DNA of 8,107 nucleotides from Pseudomonadota bacterium (GCA_963205465.1 CAUJKG010000096.1:1-8107), one strand, 5' to 3'. Positions 1-6,596 are shown, counted from the stretch's first letter. Numbers and translations are program-made. Notes: generated from the letters alone by a model not told the origin.

Positions 1-409
1 AGAATTCGGAACCGAGCTTGTCACGGGTCATAAGCCCCGCGCCGGCGCGGCGGATCGCCTCCAGATGTTGCAGGCGTGCGGCCAGATCCGCAGCCAGATC
101 AGCCGCCGAGGGTTCCTCGGGCGCATGGGCTTCCGGCAGCAACAGTCGCGACTTCAGATAAGCCAGCCACGCCGCCATCACGAGATAGTCGGCCGCCACT
201 TCGATACGAAGGTCGCGCGCGCGCTGGATGAATTCGAGATACTGCTCGGCCAGCGCCAGGATGGAAATCTTGGCGAGATCCACCTTCTGCGTGCGAGCCA
301 GCGTCAACAGGAGATCGAGCGGACCGCCGAAACCGTTGACATCGACCACGAGCGTTGGCTCGTGGCTCGCACGCTCTGCCTCTGGCAGCTCAAAATCGCT
401 CGTTTCCAC
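1..409 (-). CDS. scpA: Segregation and condensation protein A, N-terminal part (cut by window edge)
   Basis: ScpA is the kleisin subunit of the bacterial SMC-ScpA-ScpB condensin, which compacts and segregates the chromosome. About 136 codons are visible on the reverse strand before the gene runs off base 1. The fragment carries the family's N-terminal signature: GFGGPLDLLLTLARTQKVDL near residues 26-45, then an AEQYLEFIQRAR helix, then AADYLVMAAWLAYLKSRLLLPE. This region binds the SMC neck. I place the start at GTG 409, 16 bases after the nagZ stop; an in-frame GTG at 418 would leave a 7-base gap and add three residues. Neither has a strong Shine-Dalgarno, and a purine stretch (GGAAG) lies about 10 bases ahead of 409, so translational coupling to nagZ is likely. 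In related genomes scpB usually follows, which would be off this window. Family identity is very secure; the exact start is not. Confidence 0.95.
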   Translation of the reverse strand, partial: METSDFELPEAERASHEPTLVVDVNGFGGPLDLLLTLARTQKVDLAKISILALAEQYLEFIQRARDLRIEVAADYLVMAAWLAYLKSRLLLPEAHAPEEPSAADLAADLAARLQHLEAIRRAGAGLMTRDKLGSEF

Positions 410-425
410 GCGACTCACTTCCGTC

Positions 426-1427
426 TCAAACTGTTTCGACCATAGCGGAAAAGCGCTTCCACGCCTCGGCGACGGCAAGCGGTTTGGCGCCTCCAGCGAT
501 CCTATCCAAGGCTTTCTTCGCTCTCTCGGCCGCTTTCCCATCCAAACGCGGGCTGTTTTCGGCAACCGCACGTATTTCGTGCATGGTGCCGTTGCAGTGG
601 AGCGCGAGATCGCAACCGGCTGCGAAGGCGGCTTTCGTGTTCGCACCGATATCGCCGGAAAGCGCCTTCATCGAGACGTCGTCCGTCATCAGGCACCCGT
701 CGAAGCCAATATGGCCGCGGATCACTTCCGCAATGACTTTCGGCGAAATCGTCGCCGGAAGCACGGGATCGATGTCCTCGTAAATCACGTGCGCGGTCAT
801 CGCGAGCGGCATGTCCGAAAGCCGGCGGAACGGCTCGAAGTCCAGACGCTCGAGTTCCGCACGCGGCGCACTGACTCGCGGCAGTTCCAGATGGCTGTCG
901 GCCATGGCGCGGCCGTGTCCCGGAATGTGCTTCACGACCGGCAGGACACCGCCTTCCAGCAAACCGTCCGCGGCGGCCCGCGCTAGCTCTGCAACGACCG
1001 CCGGATCACTTCCGTAGGCGCGGTCGCCGATGACGTCATGCGCGCCCGGAAAGCGCAGGTCCGCGACGGGAAGGCAATCCACATTGATCCCAAGAGGAAG
1101 GAGTTCGCTGGCGATCAGACGCGCTCCCAGCGCGACCGCCGCCGTCGTGTCGCTCGTCGTGGTCAGCCGCTCGGCCGCCGGGAAAGACGGCCAGTTCGGC
1201 GGTCCAAGCCGCTGCACGCGCCCCCCCTCCTGGTCGATCAGCACCGGAGCATCGTCACGGCCGACAATTTCGCGGAATATTCTAACCAGAGCAGATACCT
1301 GGTCGGAATCCTGAATGTTACGCTTGAATAGAATCAACCCCCACGGACAACTCTCTGCGAAGAAACGCTTTTCTTCTTCCGAGAGGGTCAGAGAGGCGCA
1401 GCCGGATATGAAGGCTCTGACAAGCAT
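426..1427 (-). CDS. nagZ: Beta-N-acetylhexosaminidase, glycoside hydrolase family 3
   Basis: NagZ is a cytoplasmic enzyme of peptidoglycan recycling that removes the terminal N-acetylglucosamine from GlcNAc-anhydroMurNAc muropeptides; its products can influence AmpC beta-lactamase induction in some bacteria. The 333-residue product has the usual length of single-domain NagZ. Visible motifs are PWGLILFKRN (28-37), DQEGGRVQR (65-73), KHIPGHG (166-172) followed by D177-S178-H179, the Asp/His dyad of the mobile acid-base loop, and LMTDDVSM, where D249 is the expected nucleophile. No signal peptide is seen, in line with a cytosolic enzyme. ATG 1427 is the only sensible start: an in-frame stop lies 24 bases upstream and the protein aligns from its first residues with family-like sequence. 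A GC-rich hairpin ends two bases before this ATG. The gene sits between the SPOR gene and scpA in the same direction, probably in one operon. Confidence 0.96.
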   Translation of the reverse strand: MLVRAFISGCASLTLSEEEKRFFAESCPWGLILFKRNIQDSDQVSALVRIFREIVGRDDAPVLIDQEGGRVQRLGPPNWPSFPAAERLTTTSDTTAAVALGARLIASELLPLGINVDCLPVADLRFPGAHDVIGDRAYGSDPAVVAELARAAADGLLEGGVLPVVKHIPGHGRAMADSHLELPRVSAPRAELERLDFEPFRRLSDMPLAMTAHVIYEDIDPVLPATISPKVIAEVIRGHIGFDGCLMTDDVSMKALSGDIGANTKAAFAAGCDLALHCNGTMHEIRAVAENSPRLDGKAAERAKKALDRIAGGAKPLAVAEAWKRFSAMVETV

Positions 1428-1488
1428 AAGCGGGGGTAAGCGCCCCCGCCTGCCCGGTCAAGAACCGGACCAAAACTAGCTGTTAGTT
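1428..1488 (-). promoter_or_regulatory. SPOR-nagZ intergenic region with three successive inverted repeats
   Basis: Three short inverted repeats are packed into about 60 bases. The first (1474-1488) has arms AACTA and TAGTT with a 5-base loop and overlaps the SPOR stop codon. The second (1454-1468) has arms CCGGT and ACCGG with a 5-base loop. The third (1430-1449) has arms GCGGGGG and CCCCCGC with a 6-base loop. On the coding (minus) strand the third hairpin ends two bases before the nagZ ATG, and its 5' arm holds the only G-rich Shine-Dalgarno-like run, so the ribosome site may be paired. None is followed by a T tract, so none is a standard intrinsic terminator. The pairing is read directly; a regulatory or RNA-stability role is inferred. 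Confidence 0.45.
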
Positions 1489-3172
1489 AGCGCGTCTGGA
1501 CGATGCAGCCAGCACCCTGGGTCTTCAGATTCTGGCAAAGCGCATTGGCCTGATCGCGGCTCATCGGGCCGACCATGGCGCGGTAGAACGTCCCGCGGTC
1601 GCCGAGATCGACTTTGCGAATGTCCGCGTGTCGATTGCCAAGGATCGACGCGTATTGTTGGCGCAGATTCTGCAAGGCGCCCTGTGCCTCGTCCGGCGTC
1701 TTGTGGGACGCAACCTGGACGACATAGTTGCCGGTCGTCTGCTGAACGGGAGGCAGCGACGGCGTCAGTGCGGCAACGCGGTTATGCTGCGGCGCCGGAA
1801 CCGCGGAGTTGGGACGCGTCTGCGGCGGCAAAGTCTGGGTATCCGGCTCAGGATTGGCATTCAGCGGTAATGGCGCGTTGTTCTGCTGCACGGGGCCACT
1901 CGGGACCACGCTGCCATCAGAACGGACGGTCATGGTCCGCACCCGCTTCGGTTGATCCGCATTGACCGGAACCTGTTGCTGCTGGGGCTGCTGCTGTGCA
2001 GGCGGCGTAAACGCCGGTGTGCGCTGCACCTGGGCCGGAGGCTGCTGCGGGCGCGCAGCATTCGGAACCGGCTGCTGCGCCTGATTCGGCTGGTTCGGCT
2101 GATTCGGCTGATTCGGCTGGTTCAGATCGAGCGGCTGCTCTTCCCGACGCAAAGTCTGTGTATCGTTGGCACCGCTGATGCGGTCCTGAATGGGCTTGTT
2201 ACTTGCGGGAGCCACCGCTGCCGGATTTTTCTGCGGCTCGACCTTGGTCGGCGCGTTCGACTTGGTAACGACGGCTGCGCGCTGTGGCGTATTGAAAACC
2301 GTCCGATAAGCAAAGACGCCGAGGAAGGCGACCGCAACCAGACTCGCAGCAACGATACCACCGACGATCCAAAAACCGATCCCGCGGCGCGGCTTCTCGA
2401 CGTCGTCATAGATTTCGTCGGCATGATCGCCGAGGTAGGCTTCGTCGTCATACTCAGGATCGTAATCGTCCTGATAGGCCGCCGGCTCCTGATACGTCTG
2501 CATAGGGCGGCGCGTGCGGCTCGGAACTTCTTCCGGCGCATAACCGCGACGAGCGGACGGCTCCTGCGCGGGCTGACGATAACTCTGGACGGGAGCCTCA
2601 TCGCGAGGCCGAGGATTTGTGCGCTCCAAAGGACGCACGCCCGGTTCACGGCCGACACCGCGCAGATCGGACGCACGATCGTAGCTCTCATAAGAAGGCG
2701 CGGCTGCGCGCGGCTGCGGAGCGGGCGCCACAGGCGTCCGGACCGGACGGGCCTGCACGTCTGCGCGCTCGACACTCCTCACAGCGGGAGATGCTTGCGG
2801 GATCGGACGCGTCACCGGCTGGGCGGGGCGGGTCAATACCGGCTGACGCGGGATTTCGGCTGGCCGCGCAGCCGGAACACGGGCGACAGTGCCGTTGGTC
2901 ACCGGACGCCGCTCGGGGCGTGGAGCAGCAGCCTGCGGCGCCGCATTGCCGTTTGCCGGCGCACGACGTGGCGAGGCGTCGAATTCCTTGAATGGATCTT
3001 CCTGACCGATCAGCCGAGCCAGTTCGGCCAGCGGGTCTTCCCCGCGGCGCGTACGCCCGGTGACAGAAGGCGCAGACTGTGTTTGCGCCTGAGAATGGCC
3101 CTGGGAGGGCCGGTACATGGGTTGTTCCCCCATCTTTTCCCGATCGTCCTTCAAAATCCGCGCAACGCTCAT
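1487..3172 (-). CDS. SPOR-domain single-pass membrane protein with long disordered regions
   Basis: This 561-residue protein probably binds denuded glycan strands of septal peptidoglycan through its C-terminal SPOR domain. Residues 1-260 are rich in Pro, Arg, Ala and Gln and look disordered, apart from a short helix-like motif DPLAELARLIGQEDPF (46-61). An acidic Asp/Glu/Tyr stretch (235-259) and PRRG precede one membrane helix at about 264-288, giving a type II topology with the N-terminus in the cytoplasm. Residues 295-480 are a Pro/Gln/Asn-rich periplasmic linker that includes NQP repeats (351-364) and KRVRTMTVRSDGSVV (409-423). The SPOR domain spans about 481-560, starting NYVVQVASHKTPDEA. 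The protein's only two cysteines, C546 and C556, are in it. The start at ATG 3172 is supported by GGAG seven bases upstream; ATG codons 14 and 19 are alternatives. The gene lies 24 bases after argS and 59 before nagZ, suggesting a shared envelope role with NagZ. I know of no established gene symbol. Confidence 0.9.
   Translation of the reverse strand: MSVARILKDDREKMGEQPMYRPSQGHSQAQTQSAPSVTGRTRRGEDPLAELARLIGQEDPFKEFDASPRRAPANGNAAPQAAAPRPERRPVTNGTVARVPAARPAEIPRQPVLTRPAQPVTRPIPQASPAVRSVERADVQARPVRTPVAPAPQPRAAAPSYESYDRASDLRGVGREPGVRPLERTNPRPRDEAPVQSYRQPAQEPSARRGYAPEEVPSRTRRPMQTYQEPAAYQDDYDPEYDDEAYLGDHADEIYDDVEKPRRGIGFWIVGGIVAASLVAVAFLGVFAYRTVFNTPQRAAVVTKSNAPTKVEPQKNPAAVAPASNKPIQDRISGANDTQTLRREEQPLDLNQPNQPNQPNQPNQAQQPVPNAARPQQPPAQVQRTPAFTPPAQQQPQQQQVPVNADQPKRVRTMTVRSDGSVVPSGPVQQNNAPLPLNANPEPDTQTLPPQTRPNSAVPAPQHNRVAALTPSLPPVQQTTGNYVVQVASHKTPDEAQGALQNLRQQYASILGNRHADIRKVDLGDRGTFYRAMVGPMSRDQANALCQNLKTQGAGCIVQTR
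2081..2125. repeat. Five tandem 9-bp units inside the SPOR gene
   Basis: On the plus strand the unit CTGATTCGG or CTGGTTCGG repeats five times without gaps; the last copy ends in CAG. Units differ only at the fourth base and the final copy's eighth base. Because the unit is nine bases, it stays in frame and encodes the repeating tripeptide NQP in the periplasmic linker of the minus-strand SPOR protein. Such arrays can change copy number by slippage, so linker length may vary between strains without breaking the frame. Confidence 0.9.
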
Positions 3173-3191
3173 CTCAACACTCCGCGCGGAG
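3173..3191 (-). promoter_or_regulatory. Ribosome binding site of the SPOR gene inside a 12-bp palindrome
   Basis: The gap between argS and the SPOR gene contains the perfect palindrome CTCCGCGCGGAG (3180-3191). Its 3' half on the minus strand is GGAG, the best Shine-Dalgarno in this operon, placed seven bases ahead of ATG 3172. As RNA the palindrome could form a short 4-bp stem that partly covers the site. The site supports the 3172 start over the two internal ATGs. Whether the small stem matters in the cell is unknown. Confidence 0.55.
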
Positions 3192-3196
3192 GGCCA

Positions 3197-4957
3197 TTAA
3201 CGCATTTCTTCGGCCGCTCTGACGCCAAGGATGGCCAAACCTGAAGCCAATACCGCCACCAATCCATGCACAAGACTCAGGCGGGCCAGGGTCAACCTAG
3301 TGTTATCTTCGATAATGAAACGTAAATGAGGCGCATCTTTGCCCTTGTTCCATAAGGAATGGAACGCACTAGCAAGGTCGTAGAGGTAAAAAGCGACGCG
3401 GTGCGGCTCGTGAAATTCGGCGGCACTTTCGACCAGCCGCGGCCACTGGGCGAGCTTCTTGACCAGCCCCAGTTCGGCCTCGTCCGACAAGAGTGAGAGG
3501 TCGGCCTCCCCCAGCGCCGGTATCCCGGCGTCCAGCGATGGCAGGGTTTCTTTCGCATTGCGGAAGACAGAGCGCCCCCGCGCGTGCGCGTACTGAACAT
3601 AGAAAACCGGGTTGTCGCGCGACTGCTCGATCACCTTGGCCAAATCGAAATCGAGCTGGGCGTCGTTCTTCCTGAACAACATCATGAAGCGCACGGGGTC
3701 GACCCCGACTTCATCGACAACTTCCCGAAGCGTGACAAAACTGCCCGCCCGCTTGGACATTTTCACCGGCTCGCCGGCGCGCAAGAGGCGCACGAGCTGG
3801 CAGAGCTTCACGTCGAGCGTAACCTTGCCGGCGCTCAGCGCTTTGACTGCGGCATTCATGCGCTTCACGTAGCCGCCGTGGTCCGCACCCCACACGTCGA
3901 TCAGCGTCCTGAACCCGCGTTCGATCTTGTCGCGGTGATAGGCCATGTCGGCCGCGAAATAGGTGTAGGAGCCGTCCGACTTCATCAGCGGCCGATCGAC
4001 GTCGTCGCCGAAGGCGGTCGCGCGGAACAGCGTCTGCTCGCGGTCTTCCCAGTCCTCCACCGGCGCGCCTTTGGGCGGCGGCAGGCGGCCCTCGTAAACA
4101 TGTCCGGCCTGCCGCAGAAATTCGATGGTTTCGGCAACCTTGTCCTTACCGCCCGCGGTCAGCGACCGCTCGGAGAAGAAGACCTCGTGACGGATTTCGA
4201 GCGAGGCCAGATCCTCGCGGATCATGTCCATCATCATATTGATCGCGGTTTCGCGGACGATCGGAAGCCAGTCGCCGTCGGGCTTCTGCAAGAGCGCGCG
4301 GCCATGGGTTTCGGCCAGCACCTTGCCGACCGGGATCAGATAGTCGCCGGGGTATAATCCTTCAGGAATCTCGCCAATCTCGTCGCCCAGCGCTTCCCGA
4401 TAGCGGAGGAACGCGGAACGCGCGAGGACGTCGACCTGCGCTCCGGCATCGTTGATGTAGTACTCACGCGCGACGTCATAGCCCGCAAAAGCAAGCAGTC
4501 TTGCCAGCGCGTCGCCGAATACCGCGCCACGACCGTGGCCGACGTGCATGGGGCCGGTGGGGTTCGCCGACACGTATTCGACGTTGACCTTCTCTCCCCG
4601 GCCCATCTCGGTCCGGCCGAAATCCTTGCCCGACCCGATCGCGGCACGCAGCACTTCCAGCCAGAACGAGGCATCGAGCGAAAGGTTGATGAAGCCCGGA
4701 CCGGCGACCTCGACCTTCGCTACGTGGGGGGCCGCCTTCAGCTTCGCGGCGAGCTTCTCGGCAATCTCGCGTGGCTTCTGCTTCGCATCCTTGGCGAGCA
4801 CCATCGCCGCATTGGTCGCAAGGTCCCCGTGGGTTTCGTCCTTCGGCGGCTCGACGACGATCCGCGAAAAGTCGAGGCCGGCAGGGATCGCGCCGTCCTT
4901 CACAAGGGCGTTCAGGGCGTCGTGGACATGACCCAAATAGATCGAAAAGACGTTCAT
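3197..4957 (-). CDS. argS: Arginyl-tRNA synthetase (class I)
   Basis: ArgRS charges tRNA-Arg with arginine in the cytoplasm using ATP. From ATG 4957 the product is 586 residues, a normal family length. It begins MNVFSIYLGHVHDALNALV, the typical start of the N-terminal tRNA D-loop-binding domain (about 1-95). The Rossmann catalytic core follows, with NPTGPMHVGHGRG containing the HIGH-type motif HVGH (138-141), GADHGGYVKRM (357-367) and an intact KMSKR (399-403). The C-terminal DALR-type anticodon-binding domain starts near DNPVFYVQYAHAR (448-460). An in-frame ATG at 5014 would add 19 residues and overlap the end of the dgt-like gene; those residues precede the conserved domain start, so I prefer 4957, which leaves a 31-base gap. 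The Shine-Dalgarno there is weak (GAG about five bases upstream), so coupling to the upstream gene is plausible. The gene is essential in bacteria and looks intact. Confidence 0.97.
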   Translation of the reverse strand: MNVFSIYLGHVHDALNALVKDGAIPAGLDFSRIVVEPPKDETHGDLATNAAMVLAKDAKQKPREIAEKLAAKLKAAPHVAKVEVAGPGFINLSLDASFWLEVLRAAIGSGKDFGRTEMGRGEKVNVEYVSANPTGPMHVGHGRGAVFGDALARLLAFAGYDVAREYYINDAGAQVDVLARSAFLRYREALGDEIGEIPEGLYPGDYLIPVGKVLAETHGRALLQKPDGDWLPIVRETAINMMMDMIREDLASLEIRHEVFFSERSLTAGGKDKVAETIEFLRQAGHVYEGRLPPPKGAPVEDWEDREQTLFRATAFGDDVDRPLMKSDGSYTYFAADMAYHRDKIERGFRTLIDVWGADHGGYVKRMNAAVKALSAGKVTLDVKLCQLVRLLRAGEPVKMSKRAGSFVTLREVVDEVGVDPVRFMMLFRKNDAQLDFDLAKVIEQSRDNPVFYVQYAHARGRSVFRNAKETLPSLDAGIPALGEADLSLLSDEAELGLVKKLAQWPRLVESAAEFHEPHRVAFYLYDLASAFHSLWNKGKDAPHLRFIIEDNTRLTLARLSLVHGLVAVLASGLAILGVRAAEEMR

Positions 4958-4988
4958 TTTGCTCGATTTTCTGAGAGAGCGTAGGGAG

Positions 4989-6185
4989 CTATCGCAGATC
5001 GGGGGTCGAGTCAAAATAGCGGCGATGGGCCTCGATTGCGAAGCGATCCGTCATCCCCGCGATGAAATCCGCGATCTGGCGCACAAGACCGGCTTCATCG
5101 GTCGCGATCCGCTCGGCACCGAGATCAGCGGGATAGGCGAGAAAATGCGCGAACAGATCGCGCACAATGCTTTCGGCGTCTCCCATGATGCGAACTACGC
5201 GCTCGGAGCGGTACATGCGGGGCGTGAGGAACGCCTTGATCTGTCGATCCGCCGCTTCGCCGGCAGCGGAAAAGCGGATCAACGGGTCGCGCGCCTGCCG
5301 GACGTCCTCGGCCGAATGGGGCTGGAGTGCCGCGACGCGCCGGTTCGATTCCTGCAACACGTCGTCGATGAGCGCCGCAATCAAACGGCGTATGACTTCG
5401 CTGGCGGACCGCGAAGGCGGCGCCACCGGATAGAGCTTGCGAACTTTCGCGACGATTTCCCCGACGAGACCGATCGGCCGCAAATCGGCAAGCTCGAAAA
5501 GCCCCGCACGCATGGCGTCGTCGAGGTCGTGCGCGTCATAAGCAATGTCGTCGGCAATCGCGGCGACCTGCGCTTCCGCGCTCGCGAAGGTCCAGTATTC
5601 GAGATCCCATTCGTCGCGCTGCTCGACGAAGGCCAGCGGCAAACCGCTTTCCGTATAGCGGCCGATGGCGGCTCCCTCTTCGTCCGTCAGCGGGCCGTTA
5701 TGCTTCGCAACCCCTTCGAGCGTCTCCCAGGTAAGGTTCAAACCATCGAAACTCGCGTAGCGGCGCTCGAGCTTGGTCACGACGCGAAGGCTCTGCGCGT
5801 TGTGATCGAAGCCGCCGTAATCGTCCATGCAGGCATCGAGCGCGCGTTCGCCGGCGTGCCCGAACGGCGGATGGCCGAGGTCATGCGATAGCGCCAGCGT
5901 TTCCGCGAGGTCTTCGTCGAGGCCGAGCGAACGGGCCAAGGCGCGGGCGATCTGGCTGACCTCCAGCGTATGCGTCAGCCGGGTCCGGAAATGATCGCCT
6001 TCGTGCGAGACAAAGACCTGGGTCTTGTGTTTGAGCCTGCGGAACGCCGTCGAATGGATGATGCGGTCGCAGTCGCGGCGAAAGTCGCTGCGGGACGGAC
6101 TCGCCGGCTCGGGGAACAGACGCCCCCTGGTTGTCCCCGGATCGGCCGCCCACTCCGCCCTCGGCGTAAATATCGCTGTAGCCAC
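4989..6185 (-). CDS. dgt: Deoxyguanosinetriphosphate triphosphohydrolase-like HD-domain protein
   Basis: Members of this HD-superfamily group hydrolyse dNTPs to deoxynucleosides and triphosphate, and so affect dNTP pools. The 398-residue protein shows, in order: HSTAFRRLKHKTQVF (44-58), DHFRTRLTHTLEVSQIARA (64-82) with the first metal-ligand histidine H72, the HD pair H101-D102 in SHDLGHPPFGHAGE, and ADDIAYDAHDLDDA (211-224), which supplies the last Asp ligand. At about 400 residues it fits the shorter type-2 dGTPase-like proteins rather than the roughly 500-residue E. coli Dgt, so the true substrate preference is uncertain. The start is GTG at 6185, with AGGG nine bases upstream; no in-frame ATG lies before the conserved core. 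It heads the minus-strand gene run, divergent from erpA, with argS following after 31 bases. The family call is secure; the dGTP specificity in the name is inherited from the family. Confidence 0.93.
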   Translation of the reverse strand: MATAIFTPRAEWAADPGTTRGRLFPEPASPSRSDFRRDCDRIIHSTAFRRLKHKTQVFVSHEGDHFRTRLTHTLEVSQIARALARSLGLDEDLAETLALSHDLGHPPFGHAGERALDACMDDYGGFDHNAQSLRVVTKLERRYASFDGLNLTWETLEGVAKHNGPLTDEEGAAIGRYTESGLPLAFVEQRDEWDLEYWTFASAEAQVAAIADDIAYDAHDLDDAMRAGLFELADLRPIGLVGEIVAKVRKLYPVAPPSRSASEVIRRLIAALIDDVLQESNRRVAALQPHSAEDVRQARDPLIRFSAAGEAADRQIKAFLTPRMYRSERVVRIMGDAESIVRDLFAHFLAYPADLGAERIATDEAGLVRQIADFIAGMTDRFAIEAHRRYFDSTPDLR

Positions 6186-6200
6186 GAGAATTTGCCCTGA

Positions 6201-6253
6201 TTGACTTCGCCGTCCGCCGCCTTACCTATAGAACGTAACGCTTTGGTTTGGAA
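6201..6253. promoter_or_regulatory. Candidate divergent promoter region between dgt and erpA
   Basis: The 78-base spacer must hold start signals for both genes. On the plus strand TTGACT (6201-6206) resembles a -35 box and TATAGA (6227-6232) a -10 box, but their spacing of 20 bases is longer than usual. On the minus strand TTCCAA (6253-6248) and TATAGG (6230-6225) are 17 bases apart, though the -35 match is weak. The two -10 candidates share the palindrome CTATAG at 6226-6231. Predicted leaders would be about 25 bases for erpA and 30-35 for dgt. This is motif reading only, with no recognised operator. Confidence 0.4.
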
Positions 6254-6263
6254 AACCGGCCCA

Positions 6264-6596
6264 ATGGACGCTTCTTCCGTCGTCGTCACCGACAGCGCGA
6301 TCAAAAAGATCGCCAGCATTCTCGGCTCCGAAAGGGAGCCATCGGTCTTGCGCGTCAGCGTGGAAGGCGGCGGCTGCTCCGGCTTTCAATACAAGTTCGA
6401 TATCCAGCGCCAGCCCGAGACCGAGGACGTGGTGATCGCCCGCGACGGAGCGACCCTCGTGATCGATCCGGTCTCGCTGCAATATCTTTCCGGATCGAAG
6501 ATCGATTATGCGGACGAGCTGATCGGCGCCGCTTTCAAGATCGAAAATCCGAACGCGACCGCATCCTGCGGTTGCGGCACCAGCTTTTCGCTCTAA
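6264..6596 (+). CDS. erpA: A-type iron-sulfur cluster carrier, ErpA/IscA family
   Basis: A-type carriers receive Fe-S clusters from a scaffold and deliver them to target enzymes. From ATG 6264 the protein is 110 residues, the family's standard size, beginning with a VVVTDSAIKKI helix. The three ligand cysteines are present: C38 in VEGGGCSGFQY, and C102 and C104 in the C-terminal SCGCGTSF. These correspond to the Cys-x(n)-Cys-Gly-Cys pattern of IscA, SufA and ErpA. I chose ATG 6264 because an upstream in-frame TTG at 6201 would add 21 residues outside the family and overlaps the candidate -35 box. The Shine-Dalgarno is weak (GGA about 12 bases upstream). xthA follows 15 bases later in the same direction. 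The context has no isc or suf genes, which fits ErpA rather than SufA or IscA, but the three are hard to separate by sequence alone. Confidence 0.92.
   Translation: MDASSVVVTDSAIKKIASILGSEREPSVLRVSVEGGGCSGFQYKFDIQRQPETEDVVIARDGATLVIDPVSLQYLSGSKIDYADELIGAAFKIENPNATASCGCGTSFSL

Noticed and set aside
228..986. A 252-codon plus-strand open frame
   Set aside because: It is antisense to both scpA and nagZ, which have strong family motifs on the minus strand.
1430..1449. Hairpin as an intrinsic terminator of the SPOR transcript
   Set aside because: No T tract follows the stem on the minus strand; the nagZ ATG begins two bases after it.
2081..2125. Direct repeats as a possible CRISPR or attachment site
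   Set aside because: The 9-bp units are contiguous with no spacers, stay in frame and encode an NQP linker within a coding sequence.
1952..3244. A 430-codon open frame on the plus strand
   Set aside because: It lies wholly antisense to the SPOR gene and its Arg/Leu-rich translation mirrors the Pro/Gln-rich coding strand and the 9-bp repeats. The minus-strand frame has a recognisable SPOR domain, membrane helix and Shine-Dalgarno.
3584..4357. A 257-codon plus-strand open frame across argS
   Set aside because: It is opposite the ArgRS catalytic core and shows no domain; the minus-strand protein has HVGH and KMSKR.
4958..5014. A longer N-terminus for ArgRS starting at ATG 5014
   Set aside because: The extra 19 residues precede the conserved family start MNVFSIYL and would overlap the dgt stop; ATG 4957 fits the family length.
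4959..5891. A 310-codon open frame on the plus strand
   Set aside because: It is antisense to the dgt-like gene, whose HD motifs are clear on the minus strand. Long antisense frames are common in GC-rich coding DNA.
6201..6263. A longer ErpA starting at TTG 6201
   Set aside because: The added 21 residues are not ErpA-like, and TTGACT here is better explained as a promoter -35 box.
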